Source: Mycobacterium sp. AT1 (lineage in GTDB: Bacteria; Actinomycetota; Actinomycetes; Mycobacteriales; Mycobacteriaceae). From it: 64,000 nt of DNA. Every line of letters begins with the position of its first letter. Position 1 is the stretch's first letter. The notes under the pieces were generated by a model. It did no database searches and had not been told where the DNA came from. It saw only the letters and a program-made list of their open reading frames with translations. Below, piece after piece: positions 17,881 to 26,214 of the stretch. The translations under genes and the position numbers were made by a program. The stretch covers positions 41,264 through 105,263 of the forward strand of contig NZ_MVOC01000076.1 of NCBI RefSeq assembly GCF_002043095.1, in the 5' to 3' direction.

Positions 17881-18791
17881 CAACGAGAACGGCCGTGATC
17901 ACGGGAGCCAATTCCGGACTCGGTTTGGAATGCGCGCGAGCACTATTGGCCGGCGACGAGACGTATCACGTGGTGCTCGCCGTCCGTGACGCCGCGCGGG
18001 GGGCGGATGCCGTCACGAATCTCGGTGTGGCGCAACGCTGTACCGTGCTGCCGCTGGACCTCGCGTCGCTGGCTTCGGTCCGCGCGTTCGGCGAGCTGCT
18101 GGGTGATGCCGGGCTGCCCCCGCTGCACGCCGTCGTGTGCAACGCGGGCCTGCAGGTCCCGAGTGGAACCAGGTTGACCGAGGACGGGTTCGAAATGACA
18201 TTCGGTGTCAACCATCTCGGCCACTTCGCCTTGATGCAGGGTCTGGTCCCGCAGCTGACGCGCCCCGCCCGCGTGGTCGTGGTGAGCAGCGGCACGCACG
18301 ATCCCAAGAAATTCACCGGGATGCCGCACCCCGACTACTCGTCGGCCGAGGCGCTCGCGCATCCACCGGCGGACCCCGAGGGGACGCCAAATGGGCGTAG
18401 GCGATACACCACGTCGAAGTTGTGCAACCTGCTGTTCGCCTACGAGTTGGATCGCAGGCTTGGACGTGGGGGCGACGGCATCACGGTGACGTCCTTCGAC
18501 CCCGGTCTGATGCCGGGCTCCGGTCTGGCCCGGAACTATCCCCCGGCGATGAGGTTGGTGTCCCGCTATCTCTTTGCGGCACTTCGCGTGCTGCCCAACG
18601 TGAACGGCACCCGAGAATCGGGCCGGCGTCTCGCGGCACTCGTAGCCGACCCTCGCTTCGACGGTGTATCCGGCGCCTATTTCGAGGGCGAGAAGGCCAT
18701 CCGCTCCTCTGTCGAGTCGTATGACGAATCGAAGGCGCTCGAGCTCTGGGAAGCCAGTGAACGGTTGGTTGCGCGCGTCAGGCCTTCGTGA
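17877..18791 (+). CDS. Short-chain dehydrogenase/reductase (protochlorophyllide-reductase-like)
   Basis: A 304-residue Rossmann-fold oxidoreductase. The cofactor motif TGANSGLG lies at residues 9-16, NAG (in VVCNAGLQ) follows in strand 4, and the catalytic YTTSK tetrad segment lies near residue 177. Length and the extended C-terminus resemble the retinol/protochlorophyllide reductase-like group. It is translationally coupled to the preceding TetR gene. The substrate is unknown. It overlaps the convergent gene at 18778 by 14 bp. Confidence 0.9.
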   Translation: MTTRTAVITGANSGLGLECARALLAGDETYHVVLAVRDAARGADAVTNLGVAQRCTVLPLDLASLASVRAFGELLGDAGLPPLHAVVCNAGLQVPSGTRLTEDGFEMTFGVNHLGHFALMQGLVPQLTRPARVVVVSSGTHDPKKFTGMPHPDYSSAEALAHPPADPEGTPNGRRRYTTSKLCNLLFAYELDRRLGRGGDGITVTSFDPGLMPGSGLARNYPPAMRLVSRYLFAALRVLPNVNGTRESGRRLAALVADPRFDGVSGAYFEGEKAIRSSVESYDESKALELWEASERLVARVRPS

Positions 18792-19686
18792 ACGTGGGAG
18801 TGAAGACGGGCTCGGTCGGAGGCGCGTAGACCGGCTCGCCACCGGTCTCGGGGCGGTCGTCGAGCATGGCGACCACGTCCCGGGGCATGGGTGAAAGGTC
18901 GGCAGCGCGGACGAAGTCGCGGATCGTCGACCCGGTGCAGCGGCAGTCGACGTTGCGGGCGCCGAGGCCTGCCCTGATGTCGTCGACGTCGACGGTCGCG
19001 AAGTCGACCGAGAAGCGGGTCCGGTCACTGTCGTTCGGGACACTGCAGTACAGATGCTGACCGGAGAACTGCAGCATGCCCCCGACGGGAGTCACGAAGG
19101 CACTGGCCGAGAACGGGTTCACGGGTTCGGTCGGGCCGGGAAGGGGTGCCGGCCTACCCACGGCGTGGTCGTAGCAGGCGGAGTCGTTGGCGATCGCCTG
19201 GCTGAAGTACTCCAGGTGAAGGGCGATGCCGTCGCCGTCGGCGATTTCGTAGACCGGCATCCAGTGGTTGAGCTGTGCCAGGGGAGCGGCGCACCACGTG
19301 TCGCGGCGCGGTCGCCAGGCGTCGAGCCCCGCGACGAGGTGCTCATCGCCGGTGCACGCGCGAAGCCGGGGAACGCCGACGTAGGTGGTCTCGGGGTCGC
19401 CGCCGCGCTCCGTCACTAGCGCCTGGACGAAACGTCTGGACTCGGGGTGTTGGGTGAACCGTGAGGTGAGCGAGCGGAGGATCGCGGCGTGGTCGGCGGG
19501 AAGAAGGTCGAACCGGGCCAACTCGGGATTGCGGCCGCCGAAGGCGTCGCCGATCAACTCCCTGGCGAACATGGCGAACGCCACCGACGTGGGCGACGGG
19601 GAGGTGACGTTGACGGTGCCGCCGTACACCAGGGCGCGCGGAATTCGGCCGCCAACTGGCTGGTCGAACTGCACTGCAATCGGCAT
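18778..19686 (-). CDS. Uncharacterised protein resembling Fe(II)/2-oxoglutarate oxygenases
   Basis: About 302 residues from ATG 19686, chosen because AGAGGA lies 9 bp upstream; GTG 19716 would add 10 residues. I do not recognise a named family. A segment NHWMPVYEIADGDGIALHLEYF is followed about 80 residues later by FSGQHLYCSVPNDSDRTRFSVDF. The spaced His residues, then a C-terminal His, and Arg in a TRFS(V/I)DF strand resemble the cupin-fold core of 2-oxoglutarate oxygenases of natural-product pathways. A YGGTVNVTSPSPTSVAFAMF segment lies N-terminally. No signal peptide was seen. It is flanked by an SDR gene (convergent) and a DNA glycosylase. Confidence 0.6.
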   Translation of the reverse strand: MPIAVQFDQPVGGRIPRALVYGGTVNVTSPSPTSVAFAMFARELIGDAFGGRNPELARFDLLPADHAAILRSLTSRFTQHPESRRFVQALVTERGGDPETTYVGVPRLRACTGDEHLVAGLDAWRPRRDTWCAAPLAQLNHWMPVYEIADGDGIALHLEYFSQAIANDSACYDHAVGRPAPLPGPTEPVNPFSASAFVTPVGGMLQFSGQHLYCSVPNDSDRTRFSVDFATVDVDDIRAGLGARNVDCRCTGSTIRDFVRAADLSPMPRDVVAMLDDRPETGGEPVYAPPTEPVFTPTFTKA

Positions 19687-19813
19687 GGGCCCGATTCCTC
19701 TACCCGGTGACGTCACATTGGCTGCGAGTTAACTGAAGCCAACGAACTCAAGCGTAGACGCCCGACTATACCGCCGTCGAGGTTAGCGGCGCGGTTGCCA
19801 CGCGCGCCGGCCG

Positions 19814-20296
19814 TCAGGCGGCCTCGCGCCACCTCTCCAGCTTGTCGGCAAACGACATCGGCAACGCTCCGCTGCTCGACGGCAACCGCACGGCGGGTAG
19901 TTCGGACTCGACGTGAGCCTCGAACAGTTCGAAGGCAGTCAACCCGTTGACGAAGATCCGTTGGATGCCCGGGTGCCGGCCGAACAGCGGTCCGAAGTCG
20001 TTGACTTCCAGCGTCGCCTTGTCGATCTTGGCGTCCATGCTGCCGACCCGGCGGCATCGGTGGACGACGTCCCACAGCGCGACGCCGTGACCCGTCAGCG
20101 CGTCGATCCGCTGCTGGTACGGCAGGTCGACGCCGACGTCGAAGATGCCGGCCATCAGTTGCCAGAACTGATTGCGCCGGTTGGCGTAATACTCGCCGGC
20201 GACGAGCGACCGTTCGCTGGGGAACGAGCCGAGGATGAGCACCCTGGCGTCGTCGCCGACGACGGGTGGAAGGCATTCTCGCAGCGGTTCGGTCAT
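19814..20296 (-). CDS. DNA-deoxyinosine glycosylase (UDG superfamily family 6)
   Basis: A 160-residue single-domain enzyme. LILGSFPSERSL, YYANRRNQFWQLM, GVALWDVVHRC and the C-terminal LPSSSGALPMSF are the motifs of hypoxanthine-DNA glycosylases of UDG family 6. These remove hypoxanthine produced by adenine deamination. A short intergenic region of about 125 bp separates it from the next start. It is the second UDG-fold glycosylase of the window, 6 kb from udgB. Confidence 0.85.
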   Translation of the reverse strand: MTEPLRECLPPVVGDDARVLILGSFPSERSLVAGEYYANRRNQFWQLMAGIFDVGVDLPYQQRIDALTGHGVALWDVVHRCRRVGSMDAKIDKATLEVNDFGPLFGRHPGIQRIFVNGLTAFELFEAHVESELPAVRLPSSSGALPMSFADKLERWREAA

Positions 20297-20323
20297 TCCT
20301 GCGATCCTCCCAGAGAACGGTGG

Positions 20324-21079
20324 TCAGTCGCCGTCGCGCCGTCCGAGTGTCGTCACCGGCGCGGCGCCGGGTCGGGTCCACTGTGGCACCGGTCGGCTGG
20401 TCGGCCCCCAGGTGGGGTTCCCGTCGGCGTCCGCGCACCACGACCAGCAGGAGGGCCGTCCCTCGGGCCAGCCGTCGGGGTTGTCCTCCCAGTCTTCGCC
20501 GCGGCCGTAGGGGGTCATGTCGAGCAGGCCCATCGAGCCGTTGACCCGTTCGTTGCCCCGTGCGGTCGTGGAATAGGTGAGGAACGTGCGGTCGCCGAGG
20601 CGCAGGTAGGAGGTGAGGAACCCCATCGGGCCGCCGGCCGGGCCGTCCACGCCGCGCACCGAATACCACGGCTCGGTGTAGCCCATGAACTGCACGTAGG
20701 GCGCAACCTCGTCCCACGCGCCTTCGGTCAGGACGGCGTACGAGACGCCGCGAGCGTTGAGGTAGACGGCGTCCTTCACGTGCCAGGCCGTGGTGGTGCA
20801 GCCCCCGCACTGCCCCTGGTGCGGTGCGCCGTCATGCCACATGTGCTTGTACACGACGAGTTCGTCTCGGCCGTCGAACAATTCGAGGAACGGAACGGGG
20901 CCCGCGGATCCGACGACCGTGACGGTGCCGTCGAACTCGACCATCGGCAGCCGTCGGCGGGCGGCGGCGATGGCGTCGCCTTCCCGGGTGTGGGCCTTTT
21001 CGCGGACCAGCAGCTCGTCGCGGGCGGTCTGCCAGGTGGCCGGGTCGACGACGGGTGGGTGGCCGGTGGGTGTGGTCAT
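20324..21079 (-). CDS. DUF899 thioredoxin-fold family protein
   Basis: A 251-residue cytoplasmic protein. The N-terminal TWQTARDELLVREKAHTREGDAIAAARRRLPMV, the central ELVVYKHMWHDGAPHQGQCGGCT with a CGGC pair, and the C-terminal NPTWGPTSR are characteristic of DUF899. This family is predicted to have a thioredoxin-like fold, and the CGGC may be redox active. No biochemical role is established. It lies upstream of the family-6 glycosylase on the same strand with a 27-bp gap, possibly as one operon. Confidence 0.85.
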   Translation of the reverse strand: MTTPTGHPPVVDPATWQTARDELLVREKAHTREGDAIAAARRRLPMVEFDGTVTVVGSAGPVPFLELFDGRDELVVYKHMWHDGAPHQGQCGGCTTTAWHVKDAVYLNARGVSYAVLTEGAWDEVAPYVQFMGYTEPWYSVRGVDGPAGGPMGFLTSYLRLGDRTFLTYSTTARGNERVNGSMGLLDMTPYGRGEDWEDNPDGWPEGRPSCWSWCADADGNPTWGPTSRPVPQWTRPGAAPVTTLGRRDGD

Positions 21080-21169
21080 CGTGTCCTCCTCGAGCAGCGG
21101 TCAACGGTATGGACGAGCCTGCGAGCCGGAACTCATCGCGGCCGGGATGCCGTCGGATACGTTGACCCC

Positions 21170-22294
21170 GTGGAGGACCTAGGGGACCTGGAAGCGGCCG
21201 GCCTGCTGGACGGGTTGGAGGGCACGGCGCGAGGCGAACGGGCCGAGCTCGTCGAGTGGCTCATCTCGAAGGGCTACACCGCCGAACGGATCCGCGAGTC
21301 GTTCGCACCGATGCTGCTGGCCACCCGCGGTGCCATGGGAGACGACGGGACGCTGGTGTCGGCCCGGCAGATCAGCGAGGACGCCGGCCTCGATCTTGAC
21401 TTGCTGGAACGGATGATGCGGGCCGTCGGCCTACCACGGGTGGAGGACCCCGACGCCGTCGTGTTTCCGAGATTCGACGGCGACGCCTTCGCCAATGCAC
21501 GGAAGTTCCTCGACGTCGGAATCACCGCCGATCAGGTGGTGCTGATCTTGCAGGTGCTCGCCGAGGGATTGACTCGGGCGGCGGAGGTGATGCGGTACGC
21601 CGCTTTGGCCGCCGTGCTGAAACCCGGCGCCACCGAGCTCGACACCGCGAAGGCCACCGAGGCCCTGGTGGCGCAGGTGGCGCCGCTGCTTGGGCCGATG
21701 GTCGAGGACGCTCTGCGGCTGCAGCTGCTGCACATCATGGAGACCGAAGCAGTCACCAATACCGAACGGGCGGAAGGAGTTCCGCTTCCGGGCGCCCGGC
21801 TGGTCACGATCGCGTTCGCCGACCTCGTCGGCTTCACCCAGCTGGGGGAGGCCGTTCCACCCGAGGATTTGGAGAAGCTCGCTCACCGGTTGGCCGACGT
21901 GGCGCGCGAGGTCGCGGAGCCGCCGGTTCGCTACGTCAAGAGCATCGGCGACGAGGTGATGCTCGTCAGCAGCGATCCCGTCGCGATGCTCGACGCCGTT
22001 CTGGACCTGCTGGACGCCACCGAGGCCGACGAGGACTTTCCGCGGCTGCGGGTGGGGCTGGCCACCGGGATGGCGGTCAGTCGGGCGGGTGACTGGTTCG
22101 GCAGCTCGGTGAACCTTGCCAGCCGGGTGACGGGGGCGTCGCGACCCGGCGCGGTTCTGGTGTCGGAGTCCACCCGCGAGGCCATCGGCGAGGCCGACCA
22201 GTTCGACTGGTCCTTCGCGGGCGCGCGGCGCCTCAAGAACATCAAGGACGAAGTGAAGCTGTTCCGCGCCCGCCGGGCTGGCGGGAAGGGGTGA
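21170..22294 (+). CDS. Class III adenylyl cyclase with autoinhibitory N-terminal domain (Rv1264-like)
   Basis: A 374-residue protein from GTG 21170. Residues 1-200 form a helical regulatory domain (LVEWLISKGYTAERIRESF, ARKFLDVGITADQVVLILQVLAEG). Residues 205-374 form the cyclase homology domain. Metal-binding Asp218 (FADLVGF) and Asp261 (SIGDEVM), the preceding Lys, and the transition-state Asn and Arg in VNLASRV are all present, so it should be active as a homodimer. In M. tuberculosis the homologue Rv1264 is switched on at acid pH through this N-terminal domain. Soluble. It overlaps the convergent ATPase gene by 53 bp. Confidence 0.9.
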   Translation: MEDLGDLEAAGLLDGLEGTARGERAELVEWLISKGYTAERIRESFAPMLLATRGAMGDDGTLVSARQISEDAGLDLDLLERMMRAVGLPRVEDPDAVVFPRFDGDAFANARKFLDVGITADQVVLILQVLAEGLTRAAEVMRYAALAAVLKPGATELDTAKATEALVAQVAPLLGPMVEDALRLQLLHIMETEAVTNTERAEGVPLPGARLVTIAFADLVGFTQLGEAVPPEDLEKLAHRLADVAREVAEPPVRYVKSIGDEVMLVSSDPVAMLDAVLDLLDATEADEDFPRLRVGLATGMAVSRAGDWFGSSVNLASRVTGASRPGAVLVSESTREAIGEADQFDWSFAGARRLKNIKDEVKLFRARRAGGKG

Positions 22295-24401
22295 ACCGCC
22301 GCAGCCGCAGGCTGTTGCTCACCACGAACACCGAGCTGAAAGCCATTGCAGCGCTGGCGATCATCGGGTTGAGCAGCCCCAAGGCGGCCAGCGGAATGGC
22401 CGCCACGTTGTAGGCGAACGCCCAGAACAGGTTGCCCTTGATGGTGCGCAGGGTGGCGCGCGAGAGCCGGATGGCGTCGGCGGCGGCCCGAAGGTCGCCG
22501 GTGACGAGCGTCAGGTCCGACGCCTCGATCGCGACGTCGGTGCCGGTGCCCATCGCCAAGCCCAGATCGGCCTGTGCGAGGGCCGCTGCGTCGTTCACGC
22601 CGTCGCCGACCATGGCGACGACCCGGCCCTCGGACTGCAGCCGCTTGACGTGGTCGACCTTGTCGGCGGGCAGCACCTCGGCGATCACGGCGTCGATCCC
22701 GACCTCTGCCGCGACCGCTCGCGCCGCGCGCTCGTTGTCGCCGGTCAACAGGATCGGTGTCAGCCCGAGGCGGCGCAGGTCGCGGATCGCCTCTGCGGCA
22801 GAGTCCTTCACGGTGTCGGCGACCACTATGACGGCGCGGATCTCGTCGTCGACGGCGATCCACACCGGCGTGCGACCAAGGGATTCGGCGTCGGCGGCAG
22901 CCGTGACGAGATCGGCGGGCGGCACCAGCGCGCGCTCGTCGCGCAGCCACGTCAGGCGTCCGGCGGACACGGTCCGGCCCTCGACGACGCCGACGACGCC
23001 CTTGCCGCCGTGGTTGGCGAAGGCGTCGACCGGGGGCAGCGCGCCGGCGGCGGCCGCTCGGGCGGCGACGGCGCGGCCGATCGGATGCTCGGAGGCGTTC
23101 TCGAGAGCGCCTGCAAGCCGAAGGACGTCGTCGTCTCCCACCACGTCGACGACGCTCATCCGGCCCGTCGTCACCGTGCCCGTCTTGTCGAGCACGACGG
23201 CGTCGACGCGCCGGGTGGACTCGAGCACCTGCGGTCCCTTGATCAGGATTCCGAGCTGGGCGCCGCGGCCGGTGCCGACCAGGAGCGCCGTCGGGGTCGC
23301 CAGCCCCAGCGCGCAGGGGCAGGCGATGATCAGGACGGCGACGGCGGCAGTCAGCGCGGCGGCCGACGAGCTGCCTGCCAGCAGCCAGCCGGCGAACGTC
23401 GCTGCGGCAACGGCGATCACGATGGGCACGAAGATCGCGGAGATGCGGTCGGCCAGCCTCTGAACGTCGGCCTTGCCGCTCTGCGCCTCCTCGACCAGGC
23501 GAGCCATCCGGGCCAGCTGGGTGTCGGCGCCCACGCGGGTCGTCCTGACGTGGAGCAGTCCGCCGACGTTGATCGTCGCACCGGTCACCTGGTCGCCGAC
23601 GGCCACGTCGACCGGCACCGACTCGCCGGTGAGCATCGAGGCGTCGACTGCCGATGCGCCGCTGACGACCATGCCGTCGGCGGCCACCTTCTCGCCGGGG
23701 CGCACCACGAAGACGTCGCCGACGACCAAGCGGTCGACGGGGATCCGCTCCTCGCGGGTATCCCGGATGACCGCGACGTCCTTGGCGCCCATGTCCAGCA
23801 GTGCTCTCAATGCGGCGCCGGACCGGGTCTTCGCCCTGGTCTCGAAGTGGCGGCCGGCGAGGATGAACGTAGTGACGACGGAGGCCACCTCGAGGTAGAG
23901 CTGGTGGTGCACGTCGCCCACGAAGACCTGCTGGGCCGACCACAGATAAGAGGCGAGCACGCCGATCGAGACCAGGGTGTCCATCGTCGTGGCGCCGTGG
24001 CGCAGGTTGACGAGCGCAGCCCGGTGAAACGGCCACGCGCCCCAGGTGACGACGGGTGTGGCCAGCGCGAGGGCGAACCACTGCCACCCGACGAATTGCC
24101 AAGCCGTCACCATCGACACGACGACCACCGGCACACTCAGGACGGCGGAGACGACGAGTCGGCGCCGGTGTTCGTCGTCGTGGTTGCGTTCGGGGCGGTC
24201 CACCGTCGCGGTGTATCCGGTGGCGCGGACGGCGGCCACCAGCTCGTCGGTGGTCACGCCGTCGTCGAAGTCCACGGCGGCCTGTTCGGTCGCGTAGTTG
24301 ACGCTCGCGCGCACACCGTCGATCTTGTTCAGCCGCTTCTCGATTCGCGCCGCGCACGAGGCGCACGTCATGCCGTCGACGGCGAGGGTGACGGTGCTCA
24401 T
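22242..24401 (-). CDS. Copper-type heavy-metal P1B ATPase (CopA/CtpA-B-like)
   Basis: A 719-residue pump. An N-terminal metal-binding domain with MTCASC (residues 11-16) precedes eight membrane helices. The actuator TGES, the transmembrane CPC (IIACPCALGLATP), the phosphorylation site DKTGT, the SEHP nucleotide-domain motif and GDGVNDAAAL are all intact. CPC and the single HMA domain indicate Cu(I) (or Ag(I)) export. The start overlaps the stop of the small chaperone gene by 4 bp, and a CsoR-like operator precedes both genes. The C-terminus ends in a short basic tail whose codons overlap the cyclase gene. Confidence 0.93.
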   Translation of the reverse strand: MSTVTLAVDGMTCASCAARIEKRLNKIDGVRASVNYATEQAAVDFDDGVTTDELVAAVRATGYTATVDRPERNHDDEHRRRLVVSAVLSVPVVVVSMVTAWQFVGWQWFALALATPVVTWGAWPFHRAALVNLRHGATTMDTLVSIGVLASYLWSAQQVFVGDVHHQLYLEVASVVTTFILAGRHFETRAKTRSGAALRALLDMGAKDVAVIRDTREERIPVDRLVVGDVFVVRPGEKVAADGMVVSGASAVDASMLTGESVPVDVAVGDQVTGATINVGGLLHVRTTRVGADTQLARMARLVEEAQSGKADVQRLADRISAIFVPIVIAVAAATFAGWLLAGSSSAAALTAAVAVLIIACPCALGLATPTALLVGTGRGAQLGILIKGPQVLESTRRVDAVVLDKTGTVTTGRMSVVDVVGDDDVLRLAGALENASEHPIGRAVAARAAAAGALPPVDAFANHGGKGVVGVVEGRTVSAGRLTWLRDERALVPPADLVTAAADAESLGRTPVWIAVDDEIRAVIVVADTVKDSAAEAIRDLRRLGLTPILLTGDNERAARAVAAEVGIDAVIAEVLPADKVDHVKRLQSEGRVVAMVGDGVNDAAALAQADLGLAMGTGTDVAIEASDLTLVTGDLRAAADAIRLSRATLRTIKGNLFWAFAYNVAAIPLAALGLLNPMIASAAMAFSSVFVVSNSLRLRRFTPSRQPGGRGTASLRP

Positions 24402-24598
24402 GGTGTCGTGACGTCGTACCCGGCGTCCTCGATTGCCGCGCTGACGACGGCCACGTCGGGGCTGCCGTCGACTCGTACCGTGCCCGCCTCCAACGCCACG
24501 TCGACGGCCGTCACCCCTGGCAGCGCGGACACCGCCGAGGTGATGGATGCGACGCAGTGCGCGCAGCTCATACCGTGCACTTCCAATAAGACGCTCAT
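24398..24598 (-). CDS. Copper chaperone, heavy-metal-associated domain (CopZ-like)
   Basis: A 66-residue HMA-domain protein: VHGMSCAHCVASI with the metal-binding CAHC (MxCxxC), then a beta-alpha-beta-beta-alpha-beta pattern ending GYDVTTP. It delivers Cu(I) to the ATPase encoded immediately downstream (4-bp overlap). The operator-like palindrome lies 14-34 bp before its start codon, so repression would block this short transcript directly. No strong Shine-Dalgarno sequence is visible. Confidence 0.93.
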   Translation of the reverse strand: MSVLLEVHGMSCAHCVASITSAVSALPGVTAVDVALEAGTVRVDGSPDVAVVSAAIEDAGYDVTTP

Positions 24599-24611
24599 GC
24601 CGCCACTATAT

Positions 24612-24632
24612 ACCCATAGGGGGTATGGGTAA
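24612..24632. promoter_or_regulatory. CsoR/RicR-like copper operator
   Basis: TACCCATA-GGGGG-TATGGGTA is a perfect inverted repeat with 8-bp arms around a G5 spacer. On the gene strand it reads TACCCATACCCCCTATGGGTA, matching the known form of CsoR sites (TACCC...GGGTA flanking a C/G run). It lies between the acyl-CoA synthetase stop and the chaperone start. No csoR gene is in the window, so the repressor would act in trans. Confidence 0.8.
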
Positions 24633-24640
24633 TCGAGGCG

Positions 24641-26188
24641 TCAGTCACCGGTGGCGAATGACGCGGCCAGTGACTTCTTGTCGACCTTCTCCCCGGCCAG
24701 CGTCGGCAGCGGCTGCGCGCGAATCTCCCAGCGCGTCGGGATGGCGAAGTAGGACAGGACTCCCGAGACGTGGCCGGCCAGCTCGTCGGCCGTCGGCGCT
24801 GCGGCGTCAGCCTGGTGGACGACCACCGCCACCAACTCCTCGCCGAGGTCGGGGTGGGGTATGCCGAGCGCGGCCACCTCGACGACGCGGGGATGGGTCG
24901 CGATCGCCGCCTCGACGTGCGGGCAGGCGATGTTCTCGCCACCCCTGATGACGACGTCCTTGCTCCTGCCGTCGATGAACAGGTAGCCGTCCTCGGTGAG
25001 GTGCCCGAGGTCGCCGGAGTGCAGCCAGCCCTCGGCGTCGACGGTCTCGGCCGCCTGTTCCGGCGAGGCGCCAACGTAGCCGTTCATCACCGTGGGTGAG
25101 CGGGCCAGCACCTCCCCGACGCCGTCGCCGTCGGGATTCGCGATCCGGATCTCGACCACGGGGTACGGCCGTCCCACCGTCCCGGGGTGAGTCGCAAGAT
25201 CGCGGGCGTCGGCGACGGTGAGGAAGCCGCCGGCTTCGGTCATGCCCCAGGTGTTGCTCAGGCCCCGCTCGCGTAGCTTCGGCAGCTTGGTGCGGATTCG
25301 ATCCAGCAGCGCGGTGGTGACCGGCGCCCCGCCCAGCGGCCAGGACTTCAGGCTCGACAGGTCGCGAGACGCGAAGTCGGGATGTTCGAGGACGCGAATT
25401 GCCATGGTGGGCACCGCTCCCCAGACTTGGATGCGTTCGCGCTCGATCAGTGCGAGGATCCGTCCCGCGTCGAATCGGCCTTCGGTCATGACGATCTTGC
25501 CGCCGGTCAGAAAATGGGTCAGCAGGCTGGACAGCCCGCCGACGTGAAACATCGGCGTCGTCGCCAGGCTGACGACCTGGACCGAGCCGTCGTCGAGCAG
25601 GTGGGGTAGCCGGCCGGTGCGCTGCATGATGTCGTGCTGGTTGTAGATCACCGAACGACGGGACAGCTCAACGGCTTTCGGCATGCCGGAGCTGCCGGAG
25701 GTGAACAGGACCAGCGCGGCCGCGTCGCCGTCGGATTCGACGGCGGGGGAGGCTTCCATCCCGGGTCCGTCGAACACTGCGCGCAGCTGGTCGAGCGGGC
25801 TGACCGGCACCGGCACGTCGAGGGTGGTGTCGGCGAGTGCGTGCGTCGGAGCGAGAACGCGTACGGCGTGGTCGATTTCGGCACCGCTCCACCACCGGTT
25901 GGCCAGCACCGGCACCGCGCCCTCGAGCCACAGCGCCCACAGGGTGACGACCCACTCGGGGCTGTTGTAGCCGAAGACCAGCACTCGGTCACCGGGCCGG
26001 ATGCCGAGGTCCGTGAGGTAGGCCCTGGCTGCCTGGGCGGCGGCGCGGAACCCGGCGAAGGTGACGCGGCGCTCACCGTGGACGAGGAACGTCCTGTCGG
26101 TCCACACCTCGGTGCCGGCCATCAACTCGGAGAAGCTGTTCGGCGTTTGGTCGTAGACCAGGCCCGGGTGGCCGCCGTACGTGCTCAT
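24641..26188 (-). CDS. Acyl-CoA synthetase / AMP-dependent ligase
   Basis: A 515-residue ANL-superfamily enzyme from ATG 26188. The P-loop LFTSGSSGMPKAV, the adenine-binding SNTWGMTEAGG, the GWLHSGDLGHLTEDGYLFIDGRSKDV motif and the C-terminal catalytic Lys region (LPTLAGEKVDKKSL) are intact. It activates a carboxylic acid (probably a fatty or aromatic acid) as adenylate and then CoA thioester. Substrate is not deducible. It is preceded by the AIM24 gene with a 26-bp gap on the same strand, and followed 42 bp later by the copper pair with its own operator. Confidence 0.9.
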   Translation of the reverse strand: MSTYGGHPGLVYDQTPNSFSELMAGTEVWTDRTFLVHGERRVTFAGFRAAAQAARAYLTDLGIRPGDRVLVFGYNSPEWVVTLWALWLEGAVPVLANRWWSGAEIDHAVRVLAPTHALADTTLDVPVPVSPLDQLRAVFDGPGMEASPAVESDGDAAALVLFTSGSSGMPKAVELSRRSVIYNQHDIMQRTGRLPHLLDDGSVQVVSLATTPMFHVGGLSSLLTHFLTGGKIVMTEGRFDAGRILALIERERIQVWGAVPTMAIRVLEHPDFASRDLSSLKSWPLGGAPVTTALLDRIRTKLPKLRERGLSNTWGMTEAGGFLTVADARDLATHPGTVGRPYPVVEIRIANPDGDGVGEVLARSPTVMNGYVGASPEQAAETVDAEGWLHSGDLGHLTEDGYLFIDGRSKDVVIRGGENIACPHVEAAIATHPRVVEVAALGIPHPDLGEELVAVVVHQADAAAPTADELAGHVSGVLSYFAIPTRWEIRAQPLPTLAGEKVDKKSLAASFATGD

Positions 26189-26214
26189 CCGGACCTCGGT
26201 TCCCCACACGCGCG

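Noticed and set aside
19913..21169. Upstream extension of the cyclase frame to an ATG at 19913
   Set aside because: The extension lies antisense to two good genes (family-6 glycosylase and DUF899) and has shadow-like composition. GTG 21170 gives the expected cyclase length.
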